A stretch of DNA of 64,000 nucleotides. Origin: Hirudo medicinalis. Its lineage: Eukaryota > Annelida > Clitellata > Hirudinida > Hirudinidae. The position numbers and the translations under genes are program-made. Below the pieces are notes generated by a model that ran no database searches, was not told the DNA's origin, and saw only the letters and a program-made list of their open reading frames with translations. Below, one piece after another: positions 24,392 through 37,130 of this stretch; the first letter of the stretch is position 1; every line of letters starts with the position of its first letter. The stretch spans positions 259,468 through 323,467 of the forward strand of contig MPNW01000057.1 of NCBI GenBank assembly GCA_011800805.1, read 5' to 3'.

Positions 24392-25895
24392 ATGGCTGAT
24401 GAGGTTCTTTACGATTTGGTCCTTATGGAAATGGTTAATGTTATGTATGACTCTAGTGGTACCGACCAAGACAAGGTATGTTTTTTTAATTGAAGTATTG
24501 GTAAATAAAGTAGTAAAATGCATGGCAAACATTAAAATGCCACAATTTATTAGTTTCTATATTACACCACACACTTAGATTAAAAATCGGTAGAATATAA
24601 TAAGGAATCAAAGAATGAAATAATAGTAGTTTTAAACAAACATTAACCTACTTGTAATTAATAAGATTTGTATAAAATTACGAATGTTTTTACCATTAAC
24701 TATTTCATAACTTGTTTAAATTTATTTCAGAAAATAGGTTTATCAAAATTGGAACTTCTAGGTTTCAGAGTTGGGCAAAATGTGGTGGAAAGGTGAAATC
24801 TAATTTTTAATCTAAGATTTTTTTTTAAATTTATATCTGAGCATTTTATTTTAATCATATTTGGTCCTGTTCTGAAAAGAATTTTGTTTTCTGGCGTTGT
24901 GACAGCTTTACAATTTATTTATTACCTTAATGCATTGCTGCCATTTTTGCTTTGAGGTGCCTTGTCTTGGTTTGGCAAGGAGCTTGTAATTTGTTGATTT
25001 TTTGTTGATAATTAGCCACAATGTCATGCAATATACATAATACAATGCAGATGTAGTATCCTGTTGTCTCTTTATTTTTAAACTACTTTAGCTAATTTGC
25101 TAGCTTACCTCTAAATAAACTTCTTGTAGATTGACCAAGGATCTTCCAAGATTTAAAGATGAATTGGATATAATGAAATTTGTGTGCAAGGACTTTTGGT
25201 CTGCTCTCTTCAAGAAACAAATAGACAATTTGAGAACAAACCATCAAGTATTCTTAAGGGGAAAATTTGCAGAACATTTTGAAGAAAGTAAAGGACTTGT
25301 TTTACATTCCAGGGAATGTTTGTGCTCCAAGAAAACCGCTTCAAGTCACTGGCCCAAATGTCAAATAACAAACAGTATATAGAGTGTGCCCCACAGGCAA
25401 GAAAATATAAATCTCTCTTGTTATGAATAAGATAAAATTTTTGTTAGATTGGGTGGATTTTAGTAGATTGGGTAGATTAAGTTTTTTACTTGTGAGGTTT
25501 GTCTGATCTTATTTTTTGCAATTTGCATTCAGAACTTTACTTTTATTAAATTAGGACCTACTACTTATTTTTGTGTTCAGTATTTGGCATTTCCATGTGG
25601 TCTTATTAGAGGTGCCTTGTCAAACTTTGGAATAACTTCAGTGGTTACAGTCGACATCAACACAATGCCATGCTGTGAGTTTGTTGCCAAGATCACCAAA
25701 TACTTTTACAAATCAAAAACTCCATCTTCATTGCAGGCAAATTTCAAATTCAAATTCAGAGATGATTTTGGTCACATCAAAAAGCACATTGTTCAGATTC
25801 TCTACAGTTTCAGATATCCAGTCAGAGGCTTATTGCTTGTACACAATAATTTTCCCAAGGATAATGTAAAACATTATTTGGACTATTACAAATGA
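24392..25895 (+). CDS. TRAPPC6: TRAPPC6 (Trs33/Bet3-family) subunit of the TRAPP complex, 5 exons
   Basis: TRAPP complexes activate Rab1/Rab11-type GTPases during ER-Golgi and Golgi traffic. Exons: 24392-24475 (ATG), 24731-24792, 25130-25247, 25313-25396 and 25581-25895 (TGA). Family blocks in order: [103 protein letters not shown] and [16 protein letters not shown]. The fourth intron begins GCAAGA after CAG, a GC-AG intron. TRAPPC6 proteins normally end just after the MPxCxF segment. Here the frame stays open for about 65 more residues to YLDYYK, so there is either a C-terminal extension or an unrecognised last intron. Confidence 0.92.
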
Positions 25896-25899
25896 ATTT

Positions 25900-27950
25900 T
25901 GTTTTTCTCCACAAAAACATGCCTGACAGCCTAGTCATTATTTAAAAAAAGCTGAATCCGACAAGTCTGTGCCTACAAGTTGAGCCAAATGCCATGATTT
26001 CAGCGCAGTAGCTGACGAAAATAAGAAAGGCAGAAAAGAATGAGGAGTATCCCAGCACATTATGATACCTCCTTGCTCACACTTGGCTTTGAGGAAGTTT
26101 CCTGTTATTTGAGGTAGTAGACTGTAGACAGGTGGGCTGTATGCCAGTGCCAGATACCTTTTGTGTAAAATATTTTAACTGCCCTTTCATAGTCCTTCAC
26201 TAATGAAAGAACATTCCTGGCATGAATGGTACAGGCAAAATACTAACATTTTATGACTCAGAATTGGATGCCATGAACTGAGCCTAGTCTGGGGTCACAG
26301 AAAGTAGTCATAGCCCCTACTTAACTCTCTGATTGTAATGTTGAGGATTAAGCTAACATGATATAGCACAATGGAGGAGCTTGTCATAATTTTGTTTTGT
26401 GTGCTTGTTTTCTTGTTTTCAAATCTTGTTTTCGCAATTCAGGCAGCTCAGGGTGAGGCTGATTATTCTAATCAACTCCAACACATCACAAAAAGCAAAT
26501 TTTAAAAATTTTGTAAATAAAATTGGTTTTAGACTCATTTTGGTTGTGTTGGTGGAGAAGTCAGAAGAAACAGTATTTATGTATGTATTTGAGCTAAATA
26601 TTCTCATCAAAAAATTTAAAAAGTGTAGACACTGTCTGCAAGATCTTTTAAAAAGTGCATAAATTTAAATTTTAAAATGCAATCAGAAATCATAAATGCA
26701 TAAAAATGAGTGCAGGCTTTAAAAGTAGATAGTAGAATTTTTGTTGTTCAACCTGTATGGATTAAACTCATAGTGATCATTGCTTGTTGCTCTGGGAAGT
26801 GAAAATTTCCTCTTGTCCGGATGCATATTTTATGGGGTTAAAAATTAAAGTGTACTTAAAATGGGAATATTAATATTAATAACAATAATAATATATAATA
26901 TTATTAATATGTAATAATAATAATATATTTATTATTTTAATAATTAATATTTAACGTAATAACAATGTAATGCCGTAAATTCGATGCCAATAAATAAACA
27001 TGCAAATGAGAAAGAGCAGACGAGGTTTGTTCTTTTGCAAGCAAAATATCCACTCAACCAAAATCTTTTCTGACAATCAATAATTTATCTCATCAACCAA
27101 CTTTCAGATTTTCCGTTTCCAACAACAACAACAACAACAACGAATGTGATTGCAACCACATACACAAACACAGCAAACGTAATTTTACTAATAACTTTCA
27201 TCGTTATTTTCCATGGACATTTCCAGTTTGAATAAAAAACATTTTAAACGAAAACATCGAAAAATGTTCCACTCCAAAGCCATGATCACGTGATCGGAAA
27301 CTGTCGCAAGTAATTTCCGTGAAACATGCCTCCATTGGGAGGCAGGCAAACACGTCTGCTCCTAATCACTTCCGGCGCAGTATTTTTGCCGCCACTTCTC
27401 TGCCTTGCAGAAATGGAAAATGTAAAAATTAAATTGTTCACTGAAACGGGGTTAGAGTTCGAAAGGTCGAAGGTCGCCGGTGTAGCAGCAAGTCGCGACC
27501 TGGCGAGTTCATGGTGCAATAACTTTCAACTCCAGATTTCTGTCCCACTTAGCTTCCTCGTCTGCCATTGATTTTCTATTTCCCGCCTCTCGTGTCACTT
27601 TATCGGTGGAGCATCAAATTTACTTCCACTGGATGCATTGATAGTCGCAAAGAGTCTTTATTATTTTCATGAGTCCACTCGATTACAACCTTCTCTCTTT
27701 AATGACTCGCGCATTTACATCCGTGCGACCTGAAAATGAAACCTGGAATTGCTTTGGGGAAGTGATGTGAAGGGCTTCATTAATTATGGAGGGCTTGGCA
27801 TGTAAACTCCTCCAATGATGGATCGGCTACTCTTATTTGTGCCCCTTTCAAGGACCTCATTGTTGATGTTCGATCGCTCATGATTCGCAAAGAATTTTTT
27901 ATTATTTTTTATTCAATGTTTTCAAATAATTTAAATATTTTTATCAAGAA
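25900..27950. other. Intergenic region with AT-rich low-complexity tracts
   Basis: Mostly unassignable. A TAATAATAT-rich stretch lies at 26865-26950 and a short CAA repeat at 27120-27141. An open frame at 27326-27571 begins with a leucine-rich, signal-peptide-like segment (TRLLLITSGAVFLPPLLCLA). It could be the first exon of the SUEL/CUB gene downstream, but I could not confirm the splice phase. Confidence 0.4.
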
Positions 27951-27952
27951 AG

Positions 27953-29245
27953 CAGAAGCAGCGAATACTGCGAAAGGCAGATTTTTCGAGCTGATTGCCT
28001 GGCAGACGACAGAGAAAGAGACAAAGTGGTGGTGATGGTTTCAGCAAAATATGGACGAATGAGACCAAGCAAGTGCCTGAGTGGTGGAATTTCAAGTTCA
28101 AACTGCGAGATCGATGTTCTCAACCAGTTCGATCTGTGGTGCTCTGGCAGGAGATCGTGCGAAGTGAGAGTGTCCTCCATCATCGACAGCATCCCTGACG
28201 GCCAAATGCTCTCCTGCCTCAGAGAATTCAGAGGATTTCTCGAGGCTTCGTACGCATGCGTCTCAGGTTTGATTACGTCGTACGTCGTGCTTCTTATTGT
28301 TGAACAAGTGAAACTTCTTCAGTCATAACCAAGACACCCGCAGAGTGCTCGGGACAACGGGCCTTGGTGCATTTGACCGAACCCACTGGTTACCTTGCCA
28401 ACGTGGTCACCGACGAATCAGGTTGTGGTTCCATTGAGTCTCCATGGATACTGGAAGCTCCGTCAGGTCAAACCATTCATCTGAAACTCATAGATTTCGC
28501 TTTCTCGGACCATGACATGACTTTTCCGAGGAAGAACTGCGACGTTTACCTCATCGTGAAAGAAAAGTGAGTCCCAAATCCCAGTCCTCTCCAAGCTAGC
28601 TCTCCAAACTTAGCTAGCGAACAAAAATCATTTCAATTGCAGGCCTTCTTTAGCCAGTAACACGATCTGCAGCATCGAACAAAAAGAGCAGAACGTCTAC
28701 GTTTCAGAAAGCAACAAAATCGAAGTGAGGATCGTGGCTGGTTCTTTCCAAAGATCATCTCAAAGTTTAAACAGGAATGCAAAGAAGAAATACTTCCTAC
28801 TCAATTACACACGTAAGCATTGCCATTCACAAGGCATTTCTTCTCGAGTCACATTGCGAACGCTCAGATCTTCCGAGTCGATTGGAAATGATCTTAACAC
28901 GTGAAAGGAATTTTCAGTTCAGGGCTGCGCTGATATAAAAACCGAAAATGGGAGATGGGTGGAAAGAATTGGATCAGTCAGTGTTGTTGGATGCAACGGG
29001 ACCAAGGAAAAGTATCAACTCACGTGTCAATCGGATGCCTGGGTGGGGGAGTTGCATGAATGCTCACCGAACTATTGGGGAGGTGAGTGAATTGCTTCAT
29101 GTAAGTGAGGATGCGTTCAGATGAATTTCAAATAACATACGATTATTATTAATCATTTATTTCTCGATGAATCGATGAATTCCATTTTTAAGGAAACACT
29201 GCTTCGATGTTCTGGTCAGTTTTTACAGATTCCCAATGTGAGTTC

Positions 29246-29320
<75 letters not shown>

Positions 29321-29927
29321 ACATCAATAATAATCGTCTTCTGGAGTTGTTATCGTTGTGAATGAGGAATTAAAAACCTAATTGGGATCATGAACCCATT
29401 AAAAGGACATGATTCCTTACAAAGGAACCACTTCCTCTGAGTGCGTGCGTGTGTGCACGTGTTTATGAATGTATGTGTGCACGTGTTTATGAATGTATGT
29501 GTGCATGTGTTTATGAATGTATGTGTGGATGTGTTTATGAATGTATGTGTGCATGTGTTTATGAATGTATGTGTGGATGTGTTTATGAATGTATGTGTGC
29601 ACGTGTTTATGAATGTATGTGTGCATGTGTTTATGAATGTATGTGTGCATGTGTTTATGAATGTATGTGTGGATGTGTTTATGAATGTATGTGTGGATGT
29701 GTATGTATGTTCTTGTCTGTGTTCAAGTGATTAATTTCTTCGTGTCTGAACGACTAGGTTTGAATGTCGCAAAAACGACAGCGAAAATGGCAACTTTAGA
29801 CAGTAAATATTGGTGGTTAAAAATCAATAACCAAATATAAATGCTCTTAATAATATGACTATTGCATTATAACAATTGTTATCATGTGATGATGATGATG
29901 ATGGTGGTGATGATGACGACGGCGACG

Positions 29928-29965
<38 letters not shown>

Positions 29966-30787
29966 CACAGGGATAGCAATTGCAATAATCCTCGGTATTG
30001 CCCTGATAATTGGAGTCGTGATATTCTTGGCTGGAATCGTCTGCATCAGAAGGTGATAACTATTTAAGTTGAATAAACTATTTATTTGTATTTCATGTTT
30101 TAAATGATTTTAATAACTTCATTGCTTCATCAACTTAATTCATGCTTCTAAATCATGTAAATTAAGAAGACGTCAAGTTCAGTCTTATGGAGGCCAAGTC
30201 TGTGGCAGTCCCCGATGCTTGGCAGAATATCACCTGGCCAGATGCGATGCAACCGCACTCCCCAGACACAGATCAGCCACCCCGAAATCACTCTCTCTCG
30301 ATCTTTTAGGAGGTGAGTCATTCTTTCGCGAGGTGCCTTTCATACATTCATCCATCCATCCGTCTGTCCGTCCATACATTCATTAATTCACTCACAATTC
30401 TCAGTCCATGCGTTGGTTGCTGCTTTTGCAGGTGCTCCACTTGACGGTTCAAACGTTGAGAACGACTACTTCAGAACCTGGCAATTACATCGAAACGCCT
30501 TCAACAACATGAGATGCCCCAACATTCCCCCCTCCATCGATGCTCACCTGGTCCACTCACACCTCACTCCATCTGGTGTGGCCTTCAAAGCTGCACTCCC
30601 AATAGATCATGAAAACGATTTCGAAGGTTTCAGGAAGCAGATGGCTGAACACATTTACGAGAGTCCCAAGTTCGATAGGAAGGAATACAGCTTAGACTGC
30701 TACGCTGCTACCAATCAACAGACTGATCCAAACTCTGAAAATGTGCCACTGGCTGATAAGATGTCAGAAGATGCAATATCTTCTTGA
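27953..30787 (+). CDS. SUEL-type lectin / CUB / single-pass transmembrane protein (7 exons, signal exon uncertain)
   Basis: Probable cell-surface receptor; its ligand is unknown. Exons: 27953-28266, 28323-28566, 28643-28812, 28918-29082, 29971-30052, 30167-30312, 30432-30787 (TGA), all in phase. The first is a galactose/rhamnose-binding SUEL lectin domain: SSEYCERQIFRADC, VSAKYGRMRPSKC, WCSGRRSCEVRV and FLEASYACVS. Exons 2-3 look like a CUB domain (SGCGSIESPWILEAPSGQ, FAFSDHDM, KNCDVYLIVKE). Exon 4 has CADIKTENGRWVERIG ... CQSDAWVGELHEC, a sushi-like cysteine pattern. Exon 5 encodes one membrane helix, IAIAIILGIALIIGVVIFLA, followed by CIRRRR. The cytoplasmic tail of about 165 residues has HIYESPKFDRKEY, with possible tyrosine signalling sites. 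The exon with the signal peptide may be at 27326 but is unproved. Confidence 0.82.
29233..29320. repeat. TCA trinucleotide microsatellite (intronic)
   Basis: About 28 nearly perfect CAT/TCA units lie in the intron between the fourth and fifth exons of the SUEL/CUB gene. Confidence 0.95.
29451..29705. repeat. 24-bp minisatellite, about 11 units (intronic)
   Basis: The unit is GTGTGCACGTGTTTATGAAT plus GTAT, with variants at the CAC/CAT/GAT position. The period is a multiple of three, so long open frames with an 8-residue cycle exist on both strands. It lies inside the SUEL/CUB gene's largest intron. Repeat variants alternate irregularly, as expected from slippage and unequal exchange. Confidence 0.93.
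29889..29965. repeat. GAT trinucleotide microsatellite abutting a splice acceptor
   Basis: A (GAT)n tract with short GAC/GGT interruptions ends only a few bases before the CACAG acceptor of the membrane-helix exon at 29971, so this intron lacks an ordinary polypyrimidine tract. Confidence 0.92.
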
Positions 30788-30789
30788 AC

Positions 30790-32514
30790 TGAAACTATTT
30801 CTCGTCTATTAACTTCACGACGCTTACTGTTTTCATTGTTTTTGTACATATTTAATCTCTTTTTACGAGTCAGTCTAAAAGTCAATTTTCTTATTTATAG
30901 AAGTAAATTATTCTCTAGAAAACAGGAGTTAGTCTGGTTATTCCACAAATGCCTCAAAAGTTTTAAAGTATAATTTCTCCGCTCACAAATAATTCTTCAA
31001 CTTATCTTCTAACGTGCTGAGAGGTGAAGAATTTCTATTTTATATGCCTCTCTTCTGAGGAGGAGTCACATTCTTTAAATAAAAAAAGAAATAAACACGC
31101 CAATTTATTTTAAGTGAATTTAAAATTACGGAGCAAACAACGTTCAATTTCGTGTCACAACTTAAGGCATACCAAACCAAGGCGGAGTTATGGAAAGTTG
31201 TGAATTGTCGATTAATTAGATGAATAAATCTCTCGAATCCGACGAAATACGAACGTACACCTTCAAGTGGTTATTTCTTTAAACAAACGATTGAGAAATT
31301 ATTTCGATTAAAAGTAATAGTTTGACGATGTCAGTTGAAGGTAACTTGGTGAATAACAGCAGAAAGGTGTCACAGTTAAGTTCTTCTTGTTTGTGAGGCA
31401 AACTTACTGCGACCCTCTCGAAATGACAAGCAAGTTATTTCTCATTATAGCGCCTCAGCAAAAGATTCCAATTTTTTCAAGTACATTTTGGACTTGATTG
31501 AAGCGCTTCTCCTACGACATGGCGTCACAAAGGATCTTTAGCTGCCTTCAAAGGTACGAGTTTCATCCATTATAATATCTCACACGTTGTATGATTAAGG
31601 AAGACGTCGTTCTTTCTTTGCACGATAAGGTCTGTTCAGACAACATATCATTTTCAAATATTCATTGTTTCTGGAGAATAGACCATGCAGCTGATTATGC
31701 GCCTGTCATGTTCAGTCTTCTGTGAAATCACATCACTGGAACCTAACGACATTTCCATTCAATTTCTTTTAACCAATTAATTCTGAATTAGCTGTAAATT
31801 ACTTATTACTTCTCTGTTTATTATTATTAATATTAAGATTGTCCAGTTCAGCATCCATAATCCTATTTATTGAGAAGGAAGCACTAATTGTTTGTACTGT
31901 TTGTATATTTTAATTAGCAAAAGGTGATTAGAATGGATGCCACGTTGCAAGAACATGTATTGAGGATAATGATGTGTTACTGGGTGCAAAGTGCCGAATT
32001 GGAGTTGAATGCTTTTCGTTATAAACACGAATCTTTGTGGCATTATTAAGTATCGACTTAACCAACATATGCCACTATAATCAAACTCGAATAATTACAT
32101 TAACATTATTTCCGATTAATGAGCAGAACGCAGATTGTCAAGATTTGTGTTTTCCAGGTGCTAATTTCTAGGTCAAAAGATTATGCAAAACACGTGTTTC
32201 GGGGTGAAGGTTTCCAACTTAGTGCAAACTAAGACTTTAACTATAATCTTTGCAAAGAATGAAAGTGGTAGAAGTTAAGAATTAAATACAGAAACAAAAT
32301 TTAAAAAATACGATTAGAATATGACAGGATAATTTGAAAACCTCGTGAAGCCGTATAGAAGTCTTTCATACTTTTGTGAACAATAGGAATTTTTTTCAAG
32401 AGTGATGAGAAATATGATTAATACTGTTGAGCAAAACATTAACCATATTAATAATTAATAATTTATTTATGATAAGGCTTTCGCGCTCTATGCGCCGATG
32501 GGTTAAAATGAAAA
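30790..32514. other. Intergenic region between the SUEL/CUB gene and beta-glucuronidase
   Basis: AT-rich sequence with no recognisable exon or repeat. It must hold the 3' end of the first gene and the promoter of the second, which are in the same orientation. Confidence 0.45.
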
Positions 32515-35500
32515 ATGAAGTCGGAACGGTTTAATAGCTTCATTGAACTATTCTTCACCGCGTGCATTTTTGGGTGCAATTTAGTTAACACCTTATCTGC
32601 CCAAACTTCTGAGAGCCGACAGATACAAGAATTGGGCGGGTTCTGGAACTTTAGAGCTGATGATTCTTTGAACAGGGCAGCCGGATTTGAAAATAAGTGG
32701 CATTTGAAACCCTTGACCGAGGTTAGATTAAAACAAATACCTTAATAAGAGGTATAACTGTAAATGCATTTCGAATTGTAAAATTAGACCATGGAGCTTC
32801 TACGATGTTTGTTTCATTACACAGACAGGCCCTGTAATATCGATGCCAACATGGTCAAGTTTTAATGACATCACAACTGATAAAGGTCTGCAAAAGTTTG
32901 TTGGATGGGTCTGGTACGATAAAACATTCTTTGTGGATAGCAATTGGTCCGAAAAAAGAGTTATTTTGAGAGTTGAAAGCGCACATTATAATGCCATTGT
33001 GGTTAGTATTTCTCAGTGGTAGCTTGTTTAAATATATCTTATATTCAATGCTATATTTAAAAACATCTTCATGTTTTTTATTAAATTGCTAAACGATTTT
33101 AGTTTGAATTGATTTTTTAAATTACAATACTTAAATTCTCATAACAAAACTTCCACAATTATATTGAGTAAAGTGATTTTCATTTCCATTATTGAGAAAA
33201 TTTGTTGCATTTATTGCAATCTTTCATTAGCATCATATAAATTTCAAGTGAAAAAGAATTTTGAAAATTATAAGATACTAAATTTGTTTTAATGGTTTGA
33301 ACCTATTGGAGATTGATAATTAAAATTAAATTAAATAACTACTTAATTGAATAAATAATGTTATAAATAAGTGATTGTTGATCAGTGGGTGAATGGGAAC
33401 CTATGCACGACACACAGTGGTGGTCACCTTCCATTTGAATCGGAAGTCAACGACATCCTAAAGTTCGACATCGTCAACAGAGTCACCGTCGCTATCAACA
33501 ACACTTTGACTCCAAATACCCTTCCAACTGGTTTCATCCAGTACCCAGAAAATGCTGAAAGGTGCCATTACAAAACCTCGAACATTTTAAGTGGTGCATA
33601 ATTATATAAATATTGCATAATTATTTAAATAATATGCCATTGCATTCATTGTGACAAATTGTGCAATATTTGCATATTATGTCACCAAAAAATATAACTT
33701 GTTTAAATCCTGTCACTCTATTTAATGAGACACTCCTTCAAAGTCAAATTATTTAAAGAAATGATCTGATAAAATATAGAAAACAATTTAAGCAACTGAT
33801 GTAAACTGAGACAACATGAAAACAAATTATCAGCTACCCTCCTGGATACTTTGTACAAAACACAAGATTTGATTTCTTCAATTATGCCGGCCTTCACAGG
33901 CAGGTGAGACTGTACACGACTCCTGTGAAGTTCGTTAAGGACGTCACCATCAAAACCATCTCCATTGCCGCTTCGTCGGGTTCGTTTTAGAAAATATGTT
34001 CTTAATATTATTTATAAAATTATAATCGACCAATTGGTGAATCAGAATTGGTGATTATAAGATTAAATAATAAATGAAAAATTGTTATTTGAAGAAAATG
34101 GTGTATTATGTATGAATTTAATGTAAGTGTCCCTTTCACCTAAAGCATTCTTTTATTTCATTTTATTTTATTAATGCATTTATGAAAATAATTTAATTTT
34201 ATTCAGCAAAGATCGAGTATAAAGTTGAAATTGGGGGTTTTGGAGAAATTTTAGGTGACAAACAGGAAACACTTTCCATGAAACAATCACCGAAGAATAT
34301 TTTCATTCAAGTGTTGGACAAAGATGGCAAAGTGGTTGCAAAAAGTTCAGAATTATTCGATACTTTGAGCATCCAGGATCATCATTTGTGGTGGCCTTAC
34401 ACAATGTCTGATGACTTTGGGTACTTGTACGAATTCAAGGTACGTCTTTGTTTATATGTAGAAATCGCAACTCAGTAAGAGGATCGGAGTGCGGATGCTC
34501 GGAGAGGTAGCCTCTTCGTTGAACGTTTCGGCCTTAAATCCTCTGACTGACGTACTCCGATAAATCGGATGTCCCTAGAGACATTATCCAACATACCATT
34601 ACCAGTCCTGGAACCTCCTAATTCAAATACAATGCTCAGGAACAGGTGTCAGCCTAACAGGTTGTTTCTGTAGATCAGCACTTGTAACGTCAAGGATATA
34701 TCAATCTCCCCCAATTTTGAGGACACCACACTATGGCTTTAGACCCACTAGGTTGTGTAATTATGATCAGCCAAGTTATGTCAATTTGGTCAAAAATAGG
34801 TCATCAGATGACCAGTTGGGCAGATGTGCTCCCAGCGACAACTCTCCAGTTACAAGTTTTTGTTTAACTCACTGCGTTATATAACTGGATGATTAGGACA
34901 GAGCATCCACAATGGAATTCGAATCCTTCCTGCCATCACAAGGTGGAAGCCATTGAAGCCAGAATATTAGCACGGGGGAGGACGAGCCCGGTATTAAAAT
35001 AGTTGTAATAGTAGTTTTTCTATTAATGTCCTCGTATGACTCTATGAATTGGACGCAAAATAGTACCGGTACCAAAACGGCTCCAGTGCCGCCTCGAGAG
35101 GTCGCTCCTCGAGCGAAACGAGTTTCCGTCGTTGCGAGAGGTTACTTGCGGTTTCATCTCGTCCTTATCCACTGCGAAGCCTCTTCTGCAGATATAGACG
35201 CTTTTGCCATAAACTTGGTCCTTGCTTTGCTTTTTGAGACCAATGTCTCTCAGAAAGGCATTCAATGTATGCCTACATGCATTTATTTCTGATGTCAGAA
35301 TATTAAACAATGTAATTTAAGGTTCAATATGGGCAAGATGTGTACAGGCAGCTGTTTGGTATAAGAACTGTTGGAGTGAACAACCAGTCACTCTTGATAA
35401 ACAACAAGCCTTTCTATTGCTTGGGAGTAAACAAACATGAAGACTCGGATGTTAGTTACATAATTATCATTTAACCAAAATCTTTTACAATTTTAATTTC

Positions 35501-37130
35501 AAAATTTCCACAAATTCGTTCGATTTTGCATCGAGCAAATGTCGGCAGTAAATGTTTGGAAAATAAAATTTCAGGTTCGAGGCAAAGGTCTCGACCTTCC
35601 TCTGATAGCCAGAGATTTCAACATGCTCAAGTGGCTCGGAGTCAACTGCTTCAGAACCTCCCATTATCCATATGCCGAGGAGGTTTTGGACCGTGCGGAC
35701 CGACAAGGCATCGTGGTCATCGACGAATGCACGGCCGTCGGCTTAAAAACGTTCGCTTTTGAATTGCACTCTGTCGATATTAAATTATTTTTAATTAATT
35801 ATTCATTTTAATCAATTTACATCAGCAAGGCAAACTATGAGGATGAAACTTTAAATCATCATTTGGAGGTGATGAAGGAACTTGTTGGAAGAGACAAAAA
35901 CCGTCCGTCCGTCATCATGTGGTCAATTGCTAACGAACCTGCCAGTGATGTTGCTGAGGCTGACCAGTATTTCAAGTTAATCATTGTATCTCATTGGTTA
36001 AGGATAATATTGTCTTAAACTTGTCTTAAGCTGCCACATTATCCAAGCAATTTGAGTATTATTTTTCTATTTTTATTTTTGTGATGCATGTTATTCATTC
36101 TTCTCTGAAATGTATTTTGTTATTGTGCTGGAAAGTATGTAATTTTATGTTGCAAAACAAATGTTGCTTCCAACATTTCAAGAAAAGTCAGTGAATTGAC
36201 GAGATCACTCGATCCCACAAGACTTGTTACTCTGGCAATTTCTGGTACTGTCAAAAATGAACGAGCTGTTTGTTGACAATTTTTGTTGAAAATTTTTGTA
36301 AAAACTTTATTATTCTGTGTCTTTGCTCATGGCAGGCAAAATATCTGGATGTCCTGTGCATAAATAGATATTATGGTTGGTACCACGATATGGGACAACT
36401 GGCCACCATCAGATACAAGCTTTTACCTGATTTGGAAGGGTGGTACAAGACATTCAATAAGCCCCTGATAATCTCAGAATATGGGGCTGACACTATGTAT
36501 GGGATTCACACTGTTAGTATTTTGAAATTCATTCAAAATTGCATCTGCTTATGCTTATGATTGTTATTATTGTGGTCCACCACAGAAATATAAATTGAGT
36601 ATAGACTCAATTGTCATGTGTTTAGCTGGCTATTGGTTATCCTTTAGATTCCATCACAAGCATTCTCAGAGGAATATCAGGCTGACTTTTTGTCCGAATA
36701 CCACAAAGTTTTTGATGAAATTAGATCCTTGTTTTTAACTGGTGAAATGGTTTGGAACTTTGCAGATTTTATGACAAATGAAGGTTATTATTTAACTAAT
36801 TAAATAATTTAATAAGTTTAAAATGTAAATGTGGTTCATTTACTATATGCATTAGAGGCATTTGTTAACCATATATAACACTTCTTCCAAAAGGTGCATG
36901 TGGCAGTGCAAGTCGGGTTTCAAACATGACTTATTACGGAGTACTATTGTATAACTTGCTCGCCACAGCTTTTGTTAGCCTTAATAAGCATAATTTATTC
37001 ATCAGAAGTCAACAGAGTTGTGGGAAACAGAAAAGGTCTGCTAACAAGGCAACGGCAACCAAAGCTGTCCGCACACCTTGTAAGGCAAAGATATTGGACG
37101 ATTATCAATGACACTTCAACTTTTTTATAA
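32515..37130 (+). CDS. GUSB: Beta-glucuronidase (glycoside hydrolase family 2), about 12 exons
   Basis: Lysosomal or secreted exo-hydrolase that removes glucuronic acid from glycosaminoglycans. Exons: 32515-32721, 32825-33001, 33386-33561, 33834-33979, 34207-34439, 35322-35450, 35575-35750, 35826-35975, 36183-36244, 36338-36511, 36650-36782 (approximate end), 37019-37130 (TAA). The start has a signal peptide ([20 protein letters not shown]). The sugar-binding domain includes [21 protein letters not shown], and [20 protein letters not shown]. The TIM barrel carries [27 protein letters not shown] and [14 protein letters not shown], with the acid/base Glu in NEP. The nucleophile Glu is in [11 protein letters not shown]. 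The end is [20 protein letters not shown], as in animal GUSB. The join from 36244 to 36338 is not in phase as read; a short exon of about ten residues is probably missing from my model. Confidence 0.92.
34445..35320. other. Largest GUSB intron, probably built from old repeats
   Basis: This intron is richer in G+C than its surroundings and contains a SINE copy. A minus-strand open frame at 35023-35310 (for example [20 protein letters not shown]) is not recognised and I do not call it a gene. Repeat origin is inferred from base composition and the SINE. Confidence 0.4.
34873..34955 (-). mobile_element. tRNA-derived SINE, family 1, copy 2 (inside a GUSB intron)
   Basis: Read on the minus strand this matches the 55710 copy from its B-box region (GGATTCGAAT-like) through the tail GTCCTAATCATC. 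On the + strand the order is GGATGATTAGGAC, then ATTCGAATCC, CTGCCATC and AGGTGGAAG, each with a counterpart in the reverse complement of the 55710 copy. The tRNA 5' end is eroded. It sits in the GUSB intron 34440-35321. Confidence 0.7.
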
